In this document: positions 44,888 to 53,602 of the stretch, one piece after another
Position numbering within the stretch: the stretch's first letter is position 1
How the letters are laid out: each line of letters starts with the position of its first letter
Source: Anderseniella sp. Alg231-50
GTDB taxonomy: Bacteria; Pseudomonadota; Alphaproteobacteria; Rhizobiales; Aestuariivirgaceae
DNA length: 64,000 bases
Assembly (NCBI RefSeq): GCF_900149695.1
Contig: NZ_LT703005.1
Span: 124,013-188,012 of the forward strand
Reading direction: 5' to 3'
The notes under the pieces: model-generated
Databases searched by the model: none
What the model saw: the letters and a program-made list of their open reading frames with translations, nothing else
Told to the model about the DNA's origin: nothing
Program-made: the position numbers and the translations under genes

Positions 44888-45571
44888 ATGACCCGGTACG
44901 AACGCTTCCTCGACACATTCTTCAACCCTGAGGTCATGGCGAAGTATTTTCCACACATCGTGGAGGGTCTGCTGGTCACCTGCCAGATCGCCATACTGGT
45001 TGTTGTCAGCGGCATCCTGCTCGGCCTGGCCCTCGCGTTGCTGCGCTCCTACCGCTGGACACCGGTGAATCTCGTCATCATTTTCTTTGTCGATATGTTC
45101 CGGGCATTGCCACCGCTGGTTTTGATCCTGATCCTTTACTTCGGCCTGCCCAATGTCGGCTTGACGATGTCGGGCTATGTCGTGCTGTGGCTGGTCCTGA
45201 CCTGTGTTCTGGCGGCATTTTCGGAGGAAATCTTCTGGGCCGGCATTCTGTCAGTCGACAAGGGACAGTGGATGGCATCCCGCTCGACGGGCATGAGCTA
45301 TACCCAGACATTGCTCAACGTGGTGCTGCCCCAGGCCATTCGCCTGACCATTCCGCCGCTGACCAACAGAACCATCGCCATTACCAAAAACACCGCGCTT
45401 GGCATGGTCATAGGGGTCGATGAACTGCTCAATGAGGCCACCACAGCCCAGGCGTTCTCTGGCAATGCAACCCCCCTGATGATGGGGGCGATCGCCTATC
45501 TGATGCTGTTTGTGCCGGTGGTATATCTGGGCCGCTACATCGAGCACCGGTTTGCCTGGAGAAAAGCCTGA
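44888..45571 (+). CDS. Amino-acid-type ABC transporter permease 1
   Basis: The 227-residue membrane protein is of the HisMQ/GlnP family. It has hydrophobic helices from about residue 18 onward, FVDMFRALPPLVLILILYFGLP, and the EAA-like loop SEEIFWAGILSVDKGQWMASRSTGMSYTQTLLNVVLPQAI. The start ATG at 44888 begins MTRYERFLDTFF, although TTG at 44882 is possible. It follows the MITE-like element by 14 bases and overlaps the second permease gene by one base (the final A of TGA starts ATG). Confidence 0.92.
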   Translation: MTRYERFLDTFFNPEVMAKYFPHIVEGLLVTCQIAILVVVSGILLGLALALLRSYRWTPVNLVIIFFVDMFRALPPLVLILILYFGLPNVGLTMSGYVVLWLVLTCVLAAFSEEIFWAGILSVDKGQWMASRSTGMSYTQTLLNVVLPQAIRLTIPPLTNRTIAITKNTALGMVIGVDELLNEATTAQAFSGNATPLMMGAIAYLMLFVPVVYLGRYIEHRFAWRKA

Positions 45572-46236
45572 TGGATGCTCTCCTGCAACAATTCTTCAAT
45601 TTCGACATCATGATGCAGGCATCGCCCATCATCCTGCGCGGTTTCGGCATGACGTTGCTGTTGTGTCTGGTGGTTATCCCGATGGGATTGCTTGGTGGTC
45701 TGGCCGTCGCACTTGCCAGCCTGTCCCCGATCCGCGCCGTGCGCTGGACGACCATCGTCTTCGTTGATTTGTTCCGCGCGATCCCGCCATTGGCCCTGTT
45801 GATTTTCGTATCTGCGGGCCTGCCGTTTGCCGATATCAGGATCAGTCCGTTTATGGCGGTCTGCATATCATTCCTGTTGAACAACTCGGCTTACTATGGA
45901 GAGATTTACCGGTCCGGCATTGAGAGCATCGGCACCGGGCAGACAGATGCTTCGCGTTCTACAGGCCTGAGTGCCACCCAGACGATGGCGTATGTGATCC
46001 TGCCGCAGGCGGTACGAAACGTCCTGCCCGACCTGGTCAGCAATACCGTCGAAGTGGTCAAGCTTACTTCCCTTGCCAGTGTCGTCGCATTCGCGGAGTT
46101 GCTGTATGCCGCCGACATGGCGCGATCGGTCACCTACAACGCCTCACCGATCACCTTTGCCGCAGTGCTTTACCTGATTGTGCTGTGGCCCGTCGTGCGG
46201 TTGCTGAGCCGCCTTGAACACAAGATGCAAAACTAG
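45571..46236 (+). CDS. Amino-acid-type ABC transporter permease 2
   Basis: The 221-residue paralogue of the first permease has the same layout: FVDLFRAIPPLALLIFVSAGLP and EIYRSGIESIGTGQTDASRSTGLSATQTMAYVILPQAV. Together the two form the membrane pore energised by the ATPase encoded at 43840. The start codon overlaps the stop of permease 1, which indicates tight co-translation. Confidence 0.92.
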   Translation: MDALLQQFFNFDIMMQASPIILRGFGMTLLLCLVVIPMGLLGGLAVALASLSPIRAVRWTTIVFVDLFRAIPPLALLIFVSAGLPFADIRISPFMAVCISFLLNNSAYYGEIYRSGIESIGTGQTDASRSTGLSATQTMAYVILPQAVRNVLPDLVSNTVEVVKLTSLASVVAFAELLYAADMARSVTYNASPITFAAVLYLIVLWPVVRLLSRLEHKMQN

Positions 46237-46255
46237 ACAGCCGGAGGAACAATCA

Positions 46256-47185
46256 ATGCGCGAAGTCGTGACTGCCTCGCTTCAAATGGGCGCCATTCAA
46301 AAGGCCGAAAGCCGTGGCGATGTCATTGCCAGGATGATTGCGCTGCTCGATGAAGCCAGACGCGCTGGAGCGACGCTTGCCGTGTTTCCGGAACTTGCCT
46401 TCACCACCTTCTTTCCGCGCTGGTACATGGAAGATCAGGCGGACGTCGACACTTGGTTCGAGCAGGAAGTACCCGGCCCTGACACCGCCCCACTTTTCGC
46501 ACGCGCACGCGAGCACGGCATCGGCATGTATGTAGGCTATGCTGAGCTCACACCGCAGGGACACCACTTCAACACGTCCATCCTGACTTCTCCCGGCGGC
46601 GAGATCATAGGCAAGTATCGCAAGGTCCACCTGCCGGGCCATGACGAGTACGACACCGAGCGCGCGTTCCAGCATCTCGAGAAGCGCTATTTTGAACCCG
46701 GTGATCTGGGTTTCCCTGTCTGGCATTCCCAGGGCGGCATCATGGGCATGTGTATCTGCAACGACCGGCGCTGGCCGGAAGTCTACCGTGTCATGGGCTT
46801 GCAGGGCGTCGAAATGGTCATGCTTGGCTTCAACACGCCGTCGGTGAACTCACAACGTTCTGGCGAAGGGCTGGAAGACAGGCTGTTTCACCACCGCCTT
46901 TCGGTTCAATCCGGTGCCTATCAGAACTCAACCTGGGTGGTGGCAACGGCAAAGGCCGGCATCGAGGACGGTCATCCGCTGACCGCGGGCAGCGTGATCG
47001 TTGATCCCAATGGCAAGATCATGGCTGAAACCGGCACCGAAGACGATGAGATGATCGTGCATGCCTGTGACCTGGATGCCTGCAATTTCGGCAAGCAGAC
47101 CATCTTTGACTTTGCCCGTCACCGCCGAATTGAGCATTACGGCCTGATCACGTCGCAAACCGGCGTCAAGATCCCGGCGACCTGA
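46256..47185 (+). CDS. N-carbamoyl-D-amino acid amidohydrolase
   Basis: The 309-residue nitrilase-superfamily enzyme closely resembles Agrobacterium D-carbamoylase along its length (ELAFTTFFPRW, FNTSIL, KYRKVHLPGH, FQHLEKRYFEPGDLGFPV, NDRRWPE). The catalytic triad is Glu46, Lys123 and Cys168 (ICNDRRW). It hydrolyses N-carbamoyl-D-amino acids to D-amino acid, CO2 and ammonia, the step after hydantoinase. GGAGG precedes the ATG. Confidence 0.93.
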   Translation: MREVVTASLQMGAIQKAESRGDVIARMIALLDEARRAGATLAVFPELAFTTFFPRWYMEDQADVDTWFEQEVPGPDTAPLFARAREHGIGMYVGYAELTPQGHHFNTSILTSPGGEIIGKYRKVHLPGHDEYDTERAFQHLEKRYFEPGDLGFPVWHSQGGIMGMCICNDRRWPEVYRVMGLQGVEMVMLGFNTPSVNSQRSGEGLEDRLFHHRLSVQSGAYQNSTWVVATAKAGIEDGHPLTAGSVIVDPNGKIMAETGTEDDEMIVHACDLDACNFGKQTIFDFARHRRIEHYGLITSQTGVKIPAT

Positions 47186-47189
47186 GAAC

Positions 47190-47867
47190 ATGCTGATTGA
47201 TTTCGAAAAAATAACGCCGCATGAGAGATACAAACTCCTGACCGCGGCCGTGGTTCCCCGTCCGATAGCGCTGGTTTCGACACTGGCCCGGGATGGAACT
47301 GTCAATGCGGCACCGTTCAGTTTTTTCAATGTGTTCTCGGAAGATCCCGCGTTGGCGGTACTCGGTCTGCAGCATGCGCCGGACGGCTCGGTCAAGGACA
47401 CCACCAGGCATATTCTGGACAACGGAGAGTTCGTCATAAATCTGGTTGATCGTCACCTTGCAGAAGCCATGGCGGTCTGTGCGGCAAGGCTTCCGGCCGA
47501 TGTCAGCGAAATCACGGCAGCCGGTCTATCCACGGCCGCCTCACAGGCTATAAGCACCCCGCGCATTGCAGAAGCACCGGTCAGTCTTGAATGCCGTACA
47601 TGGGAAATCCGGCAGATCACGCCGACACGCCATCTGGCCGTTGGAGAGATTGTCGCCATGAGCGTGCGCGACGGTCTGGTGGACCCGGAAACCCACTATT
47701 TCAACATGTCCGCCTATGAACCGGTCGGACGTCTGGTCGCCAACAGTTATTGCCACACAGGCGATCGATTTGAACTCACGGTACCGACCTGGCCGAAAGA
47801 TTTTTCCGGACCTGCAACGGACCGGCAACAAACTTCAAACCATGCATCACCGACAGGAAAACCATGA
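47190..47867 (+). CDS. Flavin reductase-like / FMN-binding split-barrel protein
   Basis: The 225-residue protein has the flavin reductase-like layout (LLTAAVVPRPIALVSTLARDGTVNAAPFSFFNVFSEDPALAVLG, then EFVINLVDRHLAEAM and RHLAVGEIVAM). Such proteins reduce or bind FMN, sometimes as partners of monooxygenases. No oxygenase gene is in the operon, so its job here is unclear; it may act on a hydantoin-derived intermediate. It overlaps the next gene by four bases (ATGA). Confidence 0.85.
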   Translation: MLIDFEKITPHERYKLLTAAVVPRPIALVSTLARDGTVNAAPFSFFNVFSEDPALAVLGLQHAPDGSVKDTTRHILDNGEFVINLVDRHLAEAMAVCAARLPADVSEITAAGLSTAASQAISTPRIAEAPVSLECRTWEIRQITPTRHLAVGEIVAMSVRDGLVDPETHYFNMSAYEPVGRLVANSYCHTGDRFELTVPTWPKDFSGPATDRQQTSNHASPTGKP

Positions 47868-48808
47868 CGAAAAGGCTCAACGAAGATGCCCGCGGCGTCT
47901 ACATCATCTCTGCCACGCCGTTCACCGAGACCGGCGAACTCGATCTTGCGAGTGCCGACAGCCTGGTGGAGTTCTATCTCGAAAAGGGCGTGACCGGCAT
48001 GACCATACTGGGCATGATGGGCGAGGCCCCGAAACTGGCGCCTGATGAATCCGTCACTTTCCTTGAACACATGCTGAACCGGGTTGCCGGCCGGGTACCG
48101 CTCATCGTCGGCGTGTCCAGTCCGGGGCTCGACAACATGGCACGCCTGTGCCACGCGGCAATGGACGCCGGTGCCGGCGGCGTAATGATTGCGCCGGCAG
48201 GCGGGCTGACAACCGAGGACAAGCTGTACAGCTATTTCGTCCAGGTGTTTGAAAAACTGGGGCCGGACATTCCGGTTTGCTACCAGGACTTTCCCATGAC
48301 CACCGGCGTCAACATCTCGACCCAGCTCTTCAACAGACTGGTTGCCGATTTTCCTCAACTCGTCATGCTCAAGCATGAAGACTGGCCGGGCCTCAACAAA
48401 CTGACCACGGTACGCAGGCTGGAATCCGAAACCGGCACCCGCAGGGTGTCAATTCTGACCGGCAATGGCGGGTTGTTCCTGCCGATGGAACTCGAACGTG
48501 GCGCCGACGGTGCCATGACCGGCTTTGCCTATCCTGAAATGCTGGTCAAGGTGGTTGACCTCTACAGCGCCGGCGACAAGCAAAGGGCCAATGACATCTT
48601 CGATGCCTATCTGCCGCTGGTGCGTCATGAGCAGCAGCTTGGTGCCGGCCTGGCGATCCGCAAGGAAATCCTGCGCCGGCGCGGTGCAATCGCCTGCGCT
48701 GCAACCCGCGCGCCCGGCCCGAGGTTAACACCGGCCGACCATGATGATGTAAGCTTTCTGAGCGCACGGCTGGAACGGCGGATGGAGGAACTCGGCAATG
48801 AATTTTGA
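47864..48808 (+). CDS. DapA-family aldolase/lyase
   Basis: The 314-residue protein has the N-acetylneuraminate lyase/dihydrodipicolinate synthase barrel. GMTILGMMGEAPKL is the pyruvate-carboxylate binding motif, Tyr in VCYQDFPM and the Schiff-base Lys in LVMLKHEDWPG are present. Within this operon, a housekeeping role in lysine synthesis is unlikely; it more probably handles a keto-acid product of the pathway. Its ATG overlaps the flavin reductase-like stop codon, and its own 3' end overlaps a truncated dehydrogenase start (48798). Confidence 0.88.
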   Translation: MTKRLNEDARGVYIISATPFTETGELDLASADSLVEFYLEKGVTGMTILGMMGEAPKLAPDESVTFLEHMLNRVAGRVPLIVGVSSPGLDNMARLCHAAMDAGAGGVMIAPAGGLTTEDKLYSYFVQVFEKLGPDIPVCYQDFPMTTGVNISTQLFNRLVADFPQLVMLKHEDWPGLNKLTTVRRLESETGTRRVSILTGNGGLFLPMELERGADGAMTGFAYPEMLVKVVDLYSAGDKQRANDIFDAYLPLVRHEQQLGAGLAIRKEILRRRGAIACAATRAPGPRLTPADHDDVSFLSARLERRMEELGNEF

Positions 48809-48869
48809 GCTGAACGGCAAGCGCGCCCTGGTATTGGCTTCCAGCCCAGGCCCGGCAATAAGGAAATGA
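48798..48869 (+). pseudogene. Truncated short-chain dehydrogenase (SDR) remnant
   Basis: An ATG inside the end of the DapA-like gene starts a 23-codon frame with FELNGKRALVLASSPGPAIRK, then TGA. GKRALV-L-x-SS-x-G is the N-terminal NAD(P)-binding start of SDR enzymes (usually continuing G-x-G-x2-IA). The frame ends just after it. The best reading is an SDR gene that was deleted down to its first codons, leaving the AAGGAAATGAGA that now serves as the ribosome binding site of the hydantoinase gene. Confidence 0.55.
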
Positions 48870-48876
48870 GACAGCA

Positions 48877-50340
48877 ATGACAGATTACGACATGATAATC
48901 CGCGGCGGCAAAATCGCTACCGCATCGGATGTTTTCGAAGCAGATGTCGGCATCAAGGACGGTGTGATAACCGCCCTGGCGCAAAACCTTGAAGGGGCTG
49001 CGGAGATAATTGATGCAACCGGCAAACTGGTGCTTCCAGGCGGTGTGGAGTCCCATTGCCACATCGCGCAGGAATCCGCCACCGGTGCCATGACATCAGA
49101 CGATTATTATTCAGGCAGCGTTTCAGCCGCATTCGGCGGCAACACCACCATCATACCGTTTGCGGCCCAGCACCGGGGACAATCGGTCCGCGATGTCATG
49201 CGCATTTACGATGATCGCGCCGCCCCGAACTCGGTACTCGATTATTCATACCATCTGATCATTTCCGACCCCACAGAGAAGGTGATCAGGGATGAACTGC
49301 CCGAAGCGTTTGCCGCCGGCATCACTTCGTTCAAGGTGTTCATGACCTATGACAAGCTGATTGTCAGCGACGAGCAGATGCTCGACATCCTGGTTACCGC
49401 CCGCGAACACGGTGCGCTGACCATGGTGCATGCTGAAAACAATGCCATGATCAAGTGGATGGTCGGTCGGCTTGTTGAAAAAGGCCACACCCAGGCACGC
49501 TACCATGCCGTCAGCCACCCCGAAGCTGCGGAGGTCGAAGCCATCAATCGCGGCATCAGCCTGGCCTCCTTTGTCGATGCTCCACTGCTGATTGTGCATG
49601 TATCCACGGATGCCGGTGCAAGACGGGTCGCCCAGGCCCGCCTGGACGGGCAAAAGATTTTCGGCGAAACCTGTCCGCAGTACCTGTTTCTCGAAGCGGA
49701 TGACCTTGACCGGCCAGATCCGGAAGGAACCAAGTTCTGCTGTTCACCACCATTGCGCAACACAGCGACGCAGAAGGCGCTGTGGCGGCACCTGCAGGCC
49801 GGAACCTTCCACCTGTATTCGTCAGACCATGCACCCTACCGGTTTGATGAGACCGGCAAACTGTCTTCCGGGCCGAACCCGCCATTCAACAAGGTGGCCA
49901 ATGGCATGCCGGGTATAGAAATGCGTGCGCCGCTGCTGTTCTCCGAAGGCGTGCTCAAGGGCCGGATTTCTCTCAGCACATTTGTCGCACTGACGTCCAC
50001 CAATGCCGCCCGGTTGTTCGGCATCCACCCGAAAAAAGGCACCATCGCGATTGGCAGCGACGCTGACATCGCCATCTGGGATCCGAATGAGACCCGCACC
50101 GTGACTGCGCAGTCAATGCATGACAACATGGATTACACGCCGTTCGAAGGATGGCAGGTGACCGGTTGGCCGGTGACGGTTTTAAGCAGAGGACGTTATG
50201 TGGTGGATGCCGGAGACCTGAAAGCCAAACCCGGACAAGGGCAGTTTCTCAAGCGCGCACCGTTTGACGCCACCGGATACACCACCGAACTTGCCGGCGA
50301 ACTGAATCCCGCCAGCAATTTCGGCGCAAAGATACTTTAG
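48877..50340 (+). CDS. D-hydantoinase / dihydropyrimidinase
   Basis: The 487-residue amidohydrolase has the binuclear-metal ligands: HCH in GGVESHCHI, carboxylated Lys in ITSFKVFMTYD, His in VHAENNAM, His in LIVHVST and Asp in SSDHAPYRF. It opens 5-substituted hydantoins (or dihydropyrimidines) to N-carbamoyl amino acids. Being beside a D-carbamoylase and a hydantoin racemase makes hydantoin the likely natural substrate class. Cys replaces the usual Thr in H-x-H (HCH versus HTH). Confidence 0.92.
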   Translation: MTDYDMIIRGGKIATASDVFEADVGIKDGVITALAQNLEGAAEIIDATGKLVLPGGVESHCHIAQESATGAMTSDDYYSGSVSAAFGGNTTIIPFAAQHRGQSVRDVMRIYDDRAAPNSVLDYSYHLIISDPTEKVIRDELPEAFAAGITSFKVFMTYDKLIVSDEQMLDILVTAREHGALTMVHAENNAMIKWMVGRLVEKGHTQARYHAVSHPEAAEVEAINRGISLASFVDAPLLIVHVSTDAGARRVAQARLDGQKIFGETCPQYLFLEADDLDRPDPEGTKFCCSPPLRNTATQKALWRHLQAGTFHLYSSDHAPYRFDETGKLSSGPNPPFNKVANGMPGIEMRAPLLFSEGVLKGRISLSTFVALTSTNAARLFGIHPKKGTIAIGSDADIAIWDPNETRTVTAQSMHDNMDYTPFEGWQVTGWPVTVLSRGRYVVDAGDLKAKPGQGQFLKRAPFDATGYTTELAGELNPASNFGAKIL

Positions 50341-50348
50341 GAACACCC

Positions 50349-51017
50349 ATGACTGCAGCCGGACGCATTCTCGTCATCAATCCCAATTCCAACGATGAAG
50401 TCACAACGGGATTTTCCGAAGTACTTGATGCTCTGCGCCTTCAGGACGGCCCTGAAATTGAATGCGTCACACTGGCAGAGGGTCCTTTTGGCATTGAAAC
50501 GCAGGCGGATGTCGAAAGCGTCACACTTCCGCTTCGCCAGATAGTGGTAGATCGCACCGACGCCGATGCATTCGTCATCGCGTGTTATTCCGATCCCGGC
50601 ATCACAGTATGCCGCGAGGCAACCGGCAAACCTGTGTTCGGCATTCAGGAAAGCGGTGTTCTGGCAGCCCTGTCACGCGGAGAACGGTTTGGTGTCATCG
50701 CGCTGGGACAGCAATCCATCAAGCGGCATCTGCGCTATATTCGCCAACTCGGCCTGGAAACCCGTCTGGCTGCAGAACGTCCCCTGCATTTGAGCGTGGC
50801 GGCAGCTGAAGAAGCAGACGCCTATCCAAGGGTACTGGAGGTGGCCCGCGAGCTGGTTGAAAATGATGGTGCCGATGTGCTGTTGCTGGGATGTGCCGGC
50901 ATGACCAGGCATCGCCTGCCGCTTGAACGGGATCTCTCTGTCCCGGTGATCGATCCGGTGCAAATGGCAGTGGCACAGGCCCTGACGGCGGTTCTTCTGA
51001 ATGTTGCTTCCAGTTGA
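50349..51017 (+). CDS. Hydantoin/aspartate-type racemase
   Basis: The 222-residue protein of the Asp/Glu/hydantoin racemase family has the catalytic cysteine pair in FVIACYSDPG (about residue 78) and LLLGCAGMTR (about 180), and starts RILVINPNSN. It interconverts D- and L-5-substituted hydantoins so that both enantiomers reach the D-specific hydantoinase. It starts 8 bases after the hydantoinase stop codon and its stop overlaps the LysR TTG start. Confidence 0.92.
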   Translation: MTAAGRILVINPNSNDEVTTGFSEVLDALRLQDGPEIECVTLAEGPFGIETQADVESVTLPLRQIVVDRTDADAFVIACYSDPGITVCREATGKPVFGIQESGVLAALSRGERFGVIALGQQSIKRHLRYIRQLGLETRLAAERPLHLSVAAAEEADAYPRVLEVARELVENDGADVLLLGCAGMTRHRLPLERDLSVPVIDPVQMAVAQALTAVLLNVASS

Positions 51018-51940
51018 AAATTCACCGCAAAAACGACCTGAACCTGCGCCTTCTCGAAGTCTTTGAAGCGGTCATGCGCTGTCACACGACAATTGATGCC
51101 GCCGAGGAGCTCGGCATATCCCAACCCGCCGTCTCAACTGCAATCAAGAAGTTTGAAAAGCAGGTCGGGTTTACCCTGTTTGATCGCACCGGGCGGCTGA
51201 TGAAACCGACCGAGGAGGCGCGCCTGCTGCTGAATGAAGTGGAACCGGTGTTTGCCCTGTTGCGAAACATTGAAGGCGAAATTCGTGATCTCAAATCCAC
51301 GAAATCCGGACGCCTGCGGGTGGCAGCAACGCCGCCGCTCGGACATTCGGCCTTGCCCGAGGTCCTGAAGGATTTCCTCGAGGAGCGCCCCGGGGTCACC
51401 GTCCGCTATGATATCAGGCGGCTGGAGACAGTGCTGGAGTCCGTGGAAACCGGCGCAGTCGAGATCGGCTTTGTGCTGGGTCTGGAACACCATCGTGACC
51501 TGGAAGTAATTCAGCTGGGTCAGAGCGAGCTGGTCTGTGTGATGCCGGTCGGGCATCCGCTTAGCGCAAATGATTTCATCACCCCGGCAGACATTGGCAA
51601 ACACAAATTCATCGGCCTGGAATCGAATATCGGCGTCACCATTCGCAGGGCTTTTCATGAGGCAGGTGTGGTTCATGCACCGCGCGCTGAAGTCCGCTAC
51701 TGCCACACCGCCTGCGTGCTGGCCAATGCCGGCATTGGCGTTGGCATTGTGGACCCCTACTCCGCCCACTTCGCATCATCCCTGAACGTCGAGCTGCGGC
51801 CGTTCGTTCCGAAAACAGCGATAACCGCAGCAGCCGTCATACGTTCCAATGCCAACCGCTCACGCGTCGCAATGGAGTTCATCGAGGCGGTCAAGGACTG
51901 CCTCAAGGAAGCTGAAACAAAAAAGGCACCCGCATCCTGA
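51014..51940 (+). CDS. LysR-family regulator, likely of the hydantoin operon
   Basis: The 308-residue LysR regulator has an N-terminal winged helix-turn-helix (TIDAAEELGISQPAVSTAIKKFE) and a C-terminal LysR substrate-binding domain (about 93-300). The start is TTG at 51014, within the racemase stop codon region (TTGA), so translation is probably coupled. It is the last gene of the operon and may respond to hydantoins. The palindrome at 42734 is a possible target. Confidence 0.92.
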   Translation: MKIHRKNDLNLRLLEVFEAVMRCHTTIDAAEELGISQPAVSTAIKKFEKQVGFTLFDRTGRLMKPTEEARLLLNEVEPVFALLRNIEGEIRDLKSTKSGRLRVAATPPLGHSALPEVLKDFLEERPGVTVRYDIRRLETVLESVETGAVEIGFVLGLEHHRDLEVIQLGQSELVCVMPVGHPLSANDFITPADIGKHKFIGLESNIGVTIRRAFHEAGVVHAPRAEVRYCHTACVLANAGIGVGIVDPYSAHFASSLNVELRPFVPKTAITAAAVIRSNANRSRVAMEFIEAVKDCLKEAETKKAPAS

Positions 51941-51963
51941 TCAACCAGGAAAACGGGTGCCTT
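51918..51963. terminator. Bidirectional terminator
   Basis: AAGGCACCCG (51923-51932) pairs with CGGGTGCCTT (51954-51963), with an inner TCCTG/CAGGA pairing (51935-51939/51946-51950). The LysR stop codon lies in the loop. A run of six A at 51919-51924 gives T6 on the minus strand, serving the small gene at 51981. Confidence 0.85.
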
Positions 51964-51980
51964 GAATGCGGGTCGTTATG

Positions 51981-52121
51981 TTAGCGCATGGACGCCAGGT
52001 AAGCTGCAGTGCGGCAGCCTTCGGCGCCGGCTTTCGCAGATGCAGCATTGCCACGGGATGCTTCGCCACCGAACAGAGCAGCGCCGTAAACGTTTGCGTA
52101 TGCTTCAAAAATCCAGCTCAT
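51981..52121 (-). CDS. 46-residue small protein, function unknown
   Basis: The 46-codon gene starts MSWIFEAYANVYGAALFGG and continues with EASRGNAASAKAGAEGCRTA, ending YLASMR. It has a strong ribosome binding site (AAGGAGAC, spacing about 7) and a good terminator 18 bases past the stop codon. Those signals make it a real gene despite its size. There is one cysteine, no signal peptide and no TM helix. It lies between two LysR genes and diverges from the second. The family was not recognised. Confidence 0.65.
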   Translation of the reverse strand: MSWIFEAYANVYGAALFGGEASRGNAASAKAGAEGCRTAAYLASMR

Positions 52122-52273
52122 AACCTGTCTCCTTGTTTGGTTGGCCGTGTTTGATGAACTATATATGCGCTCGAACATGCTGCACCGCAAACGGCAATTT
52201 CTGACCTGACATGTAAGAAAATATCACATATGATGTGTGAGTAATTGTAACACTAAATTCATAAAGTCCTGCC

Positions 52274-53185
52274 ATGCGCCGTCGCCTCCCCCTGTTGAAT
52301 CAACTTCGCGCCTTTGAAGCCGCCGCCCGTGCGCAAAGCTTCACAAAGGCGGCAGATGAGCTTTTCGTCACCCATGCGGCGATCTCGCGCCATGTGCGTG
52401 AACTGGAGGAGTGGCTCGGTACGCCATTGTTTGTGCGCACCGGCAGAGGTGTTGTGCTCACCGACGCCGGCAAGCGCTACGCCGCCCGCCTCACCCCGAT
52501 CTTCGATGCCATTGCCGAAGCCACCAGGGATGCCATGATCGAGGGCAACAGTTCGCACCTGACGGTGGCGCCTGACGGCGCGTTCGCGTCACGCTGGCTG
52601 GTACCGCGGCTGGGCAAGTTCAACGCCGCCCATCCGGACATCGAGCTGGACGTCAGCCCCGGCGAGTATATTTCGGACTTCTATTCCGGCGAGGACGATA
52701 TTGCGGTTCGCTATGGTGCCGGCAACTGGCCGGAAGTCGAAGCCGAGCTCTTGTGCAAGGCCCGGATGTTTCCGGTGTGCGCGCCTGGCCTGATTGCGGA
52801 CAATCCGCCCCAAAAACCCGACGACCTGAAAGACTTCACCCTGCTGCATGAAAACTCCCGGCAATGGTGGGCGGACTGGTTGCGCGCAGCCGGCAGCAAG
52901 AACGCAGACCTCGCCTGGGCCGGTCCGCTGTTTCAGAACTACCTGGCCATACAGGCAGCGGAGGCCGGACAGGGTTTTGCCCTGGCGGACCAGATCATGG
53001 CGACCGACGCCTTGCTGTCGGGACGGCTGGTACGTCCGTTCGATATTGAGACCAGCGAAGATGAAGGTTATTGGGTAGTGTGGGGCAAGGGCCTTAAACT
53101 CAATGCGACCGGCCTGGCATTCAGGCAATGGCTGATTGACGAGATGCGCAAGACCAATGCTGCCTATGACAAGTTGAAAGCCTGA
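52274..53185 (+). CDS. LysR-family regulator, GcvA type
   Basis: The 303-residue regulator begins MRRRLPLLNQLRAFEAAARAQSFTKAADELFVTHAAISRHVRELEEWLG, the GcvA/AmpR-like winged helix, followed by a substrate-binding domain (SHLTVAPDGAFASRWLVPRLGKF, DIAVRYGAGNWPEVEAELL). GcvA-type regulators control glycine cleavage or beta-lactamase genes. The target here is not evident; the divergent 46-codon gene at 51981 is one candidate. YkgJ and AAA genes follow. Confidence 0.9.
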   Translation: MRRRLPLLNQLRAFEAAARAQSFTKAADELFVTHAAISRHVRELEEWLGTPLFVRTGRGVVLTDAGKRYAARLTPIFDAIAEATRDAMIEGNSSHLTVAPDGAFASRWLVPRLGKFNAAHPDIELDVSPGEYISDFYSGEDDIAVRYGAGNWPEVEAELLCKARMFPVCAPGLIADNPPQKPDDLKDFTLLHENSRQWWADWLRAAGSKNADLAWAGPLFQNYLAIQAAEAGQGFALADQIMATDALLSGRLVRPFDIETSEDEGYWVVWGKGLKLNATGLAFRQWLIDEMRKTNAAYDKLKA

Positions 53186-53191
53186 CCGATA

Positions 53192-53566
53192 ATGACCACG
53201 CCGAAATACGATTGTACCAAATGCCCGGGCTATTGCTGTTCCTATCCGGTGATCAACGTGAGCAAGCGCGATGCCGAACGCATTGCGAAGCATTTCGGCA
53301 TCACGCTGGAACAGGCCGAAGAACGTTACCTTCACTCAGATCACGGCTACAAGCGCCTGCTGAACCGCAAGGACGATGAACACTTTGCCCGCATATGCCA
53401 GTTTTTTGACGCCGATCAACGCAATTGTTCGATCTATCCGGCAAGACCCTCCACCTGCCGGACGTTTCCCGGCGAAAGCTGCGGCTACTGGGATTTTCTG
53501 AAATTCGAACGCGCCGGACAGAAGGATGACGACTATGTGTCGACGACCTGGCATTATGAAGACTAA
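53192..53566 (+). CDS. YkgJ-type cysteine-cluster protein
   Basis: The 124-residue protein has the CxxC-type cluster of the YkgJ/zinc-iron chelating family: CTKCPGYCC at residues 5-13, then CSIYPARPSTCRTF and GESCGYW. Such proteins bind Fe-S or zinc; function is not established. It begins 6 bases after the LysR stop codon and is followed at 36 bases by the AAA ATPase gene. Confidence 0.8.
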   Translation: MTTPKYDCTKCPGYCCSYPVINVSKRDAERIAKHFGITLEQAEERYLHSDHGYKRLLNRKDDEHFARICQFFDADQRNCSIYPARPSTCRTFPGESCGYWDFLKFERAGQKDDDYVSTTWHYED

Positions 53567-53602
53567 GTCTTTCGGGTTTACAGAACCGCACGACGGGCAC
53601 CC

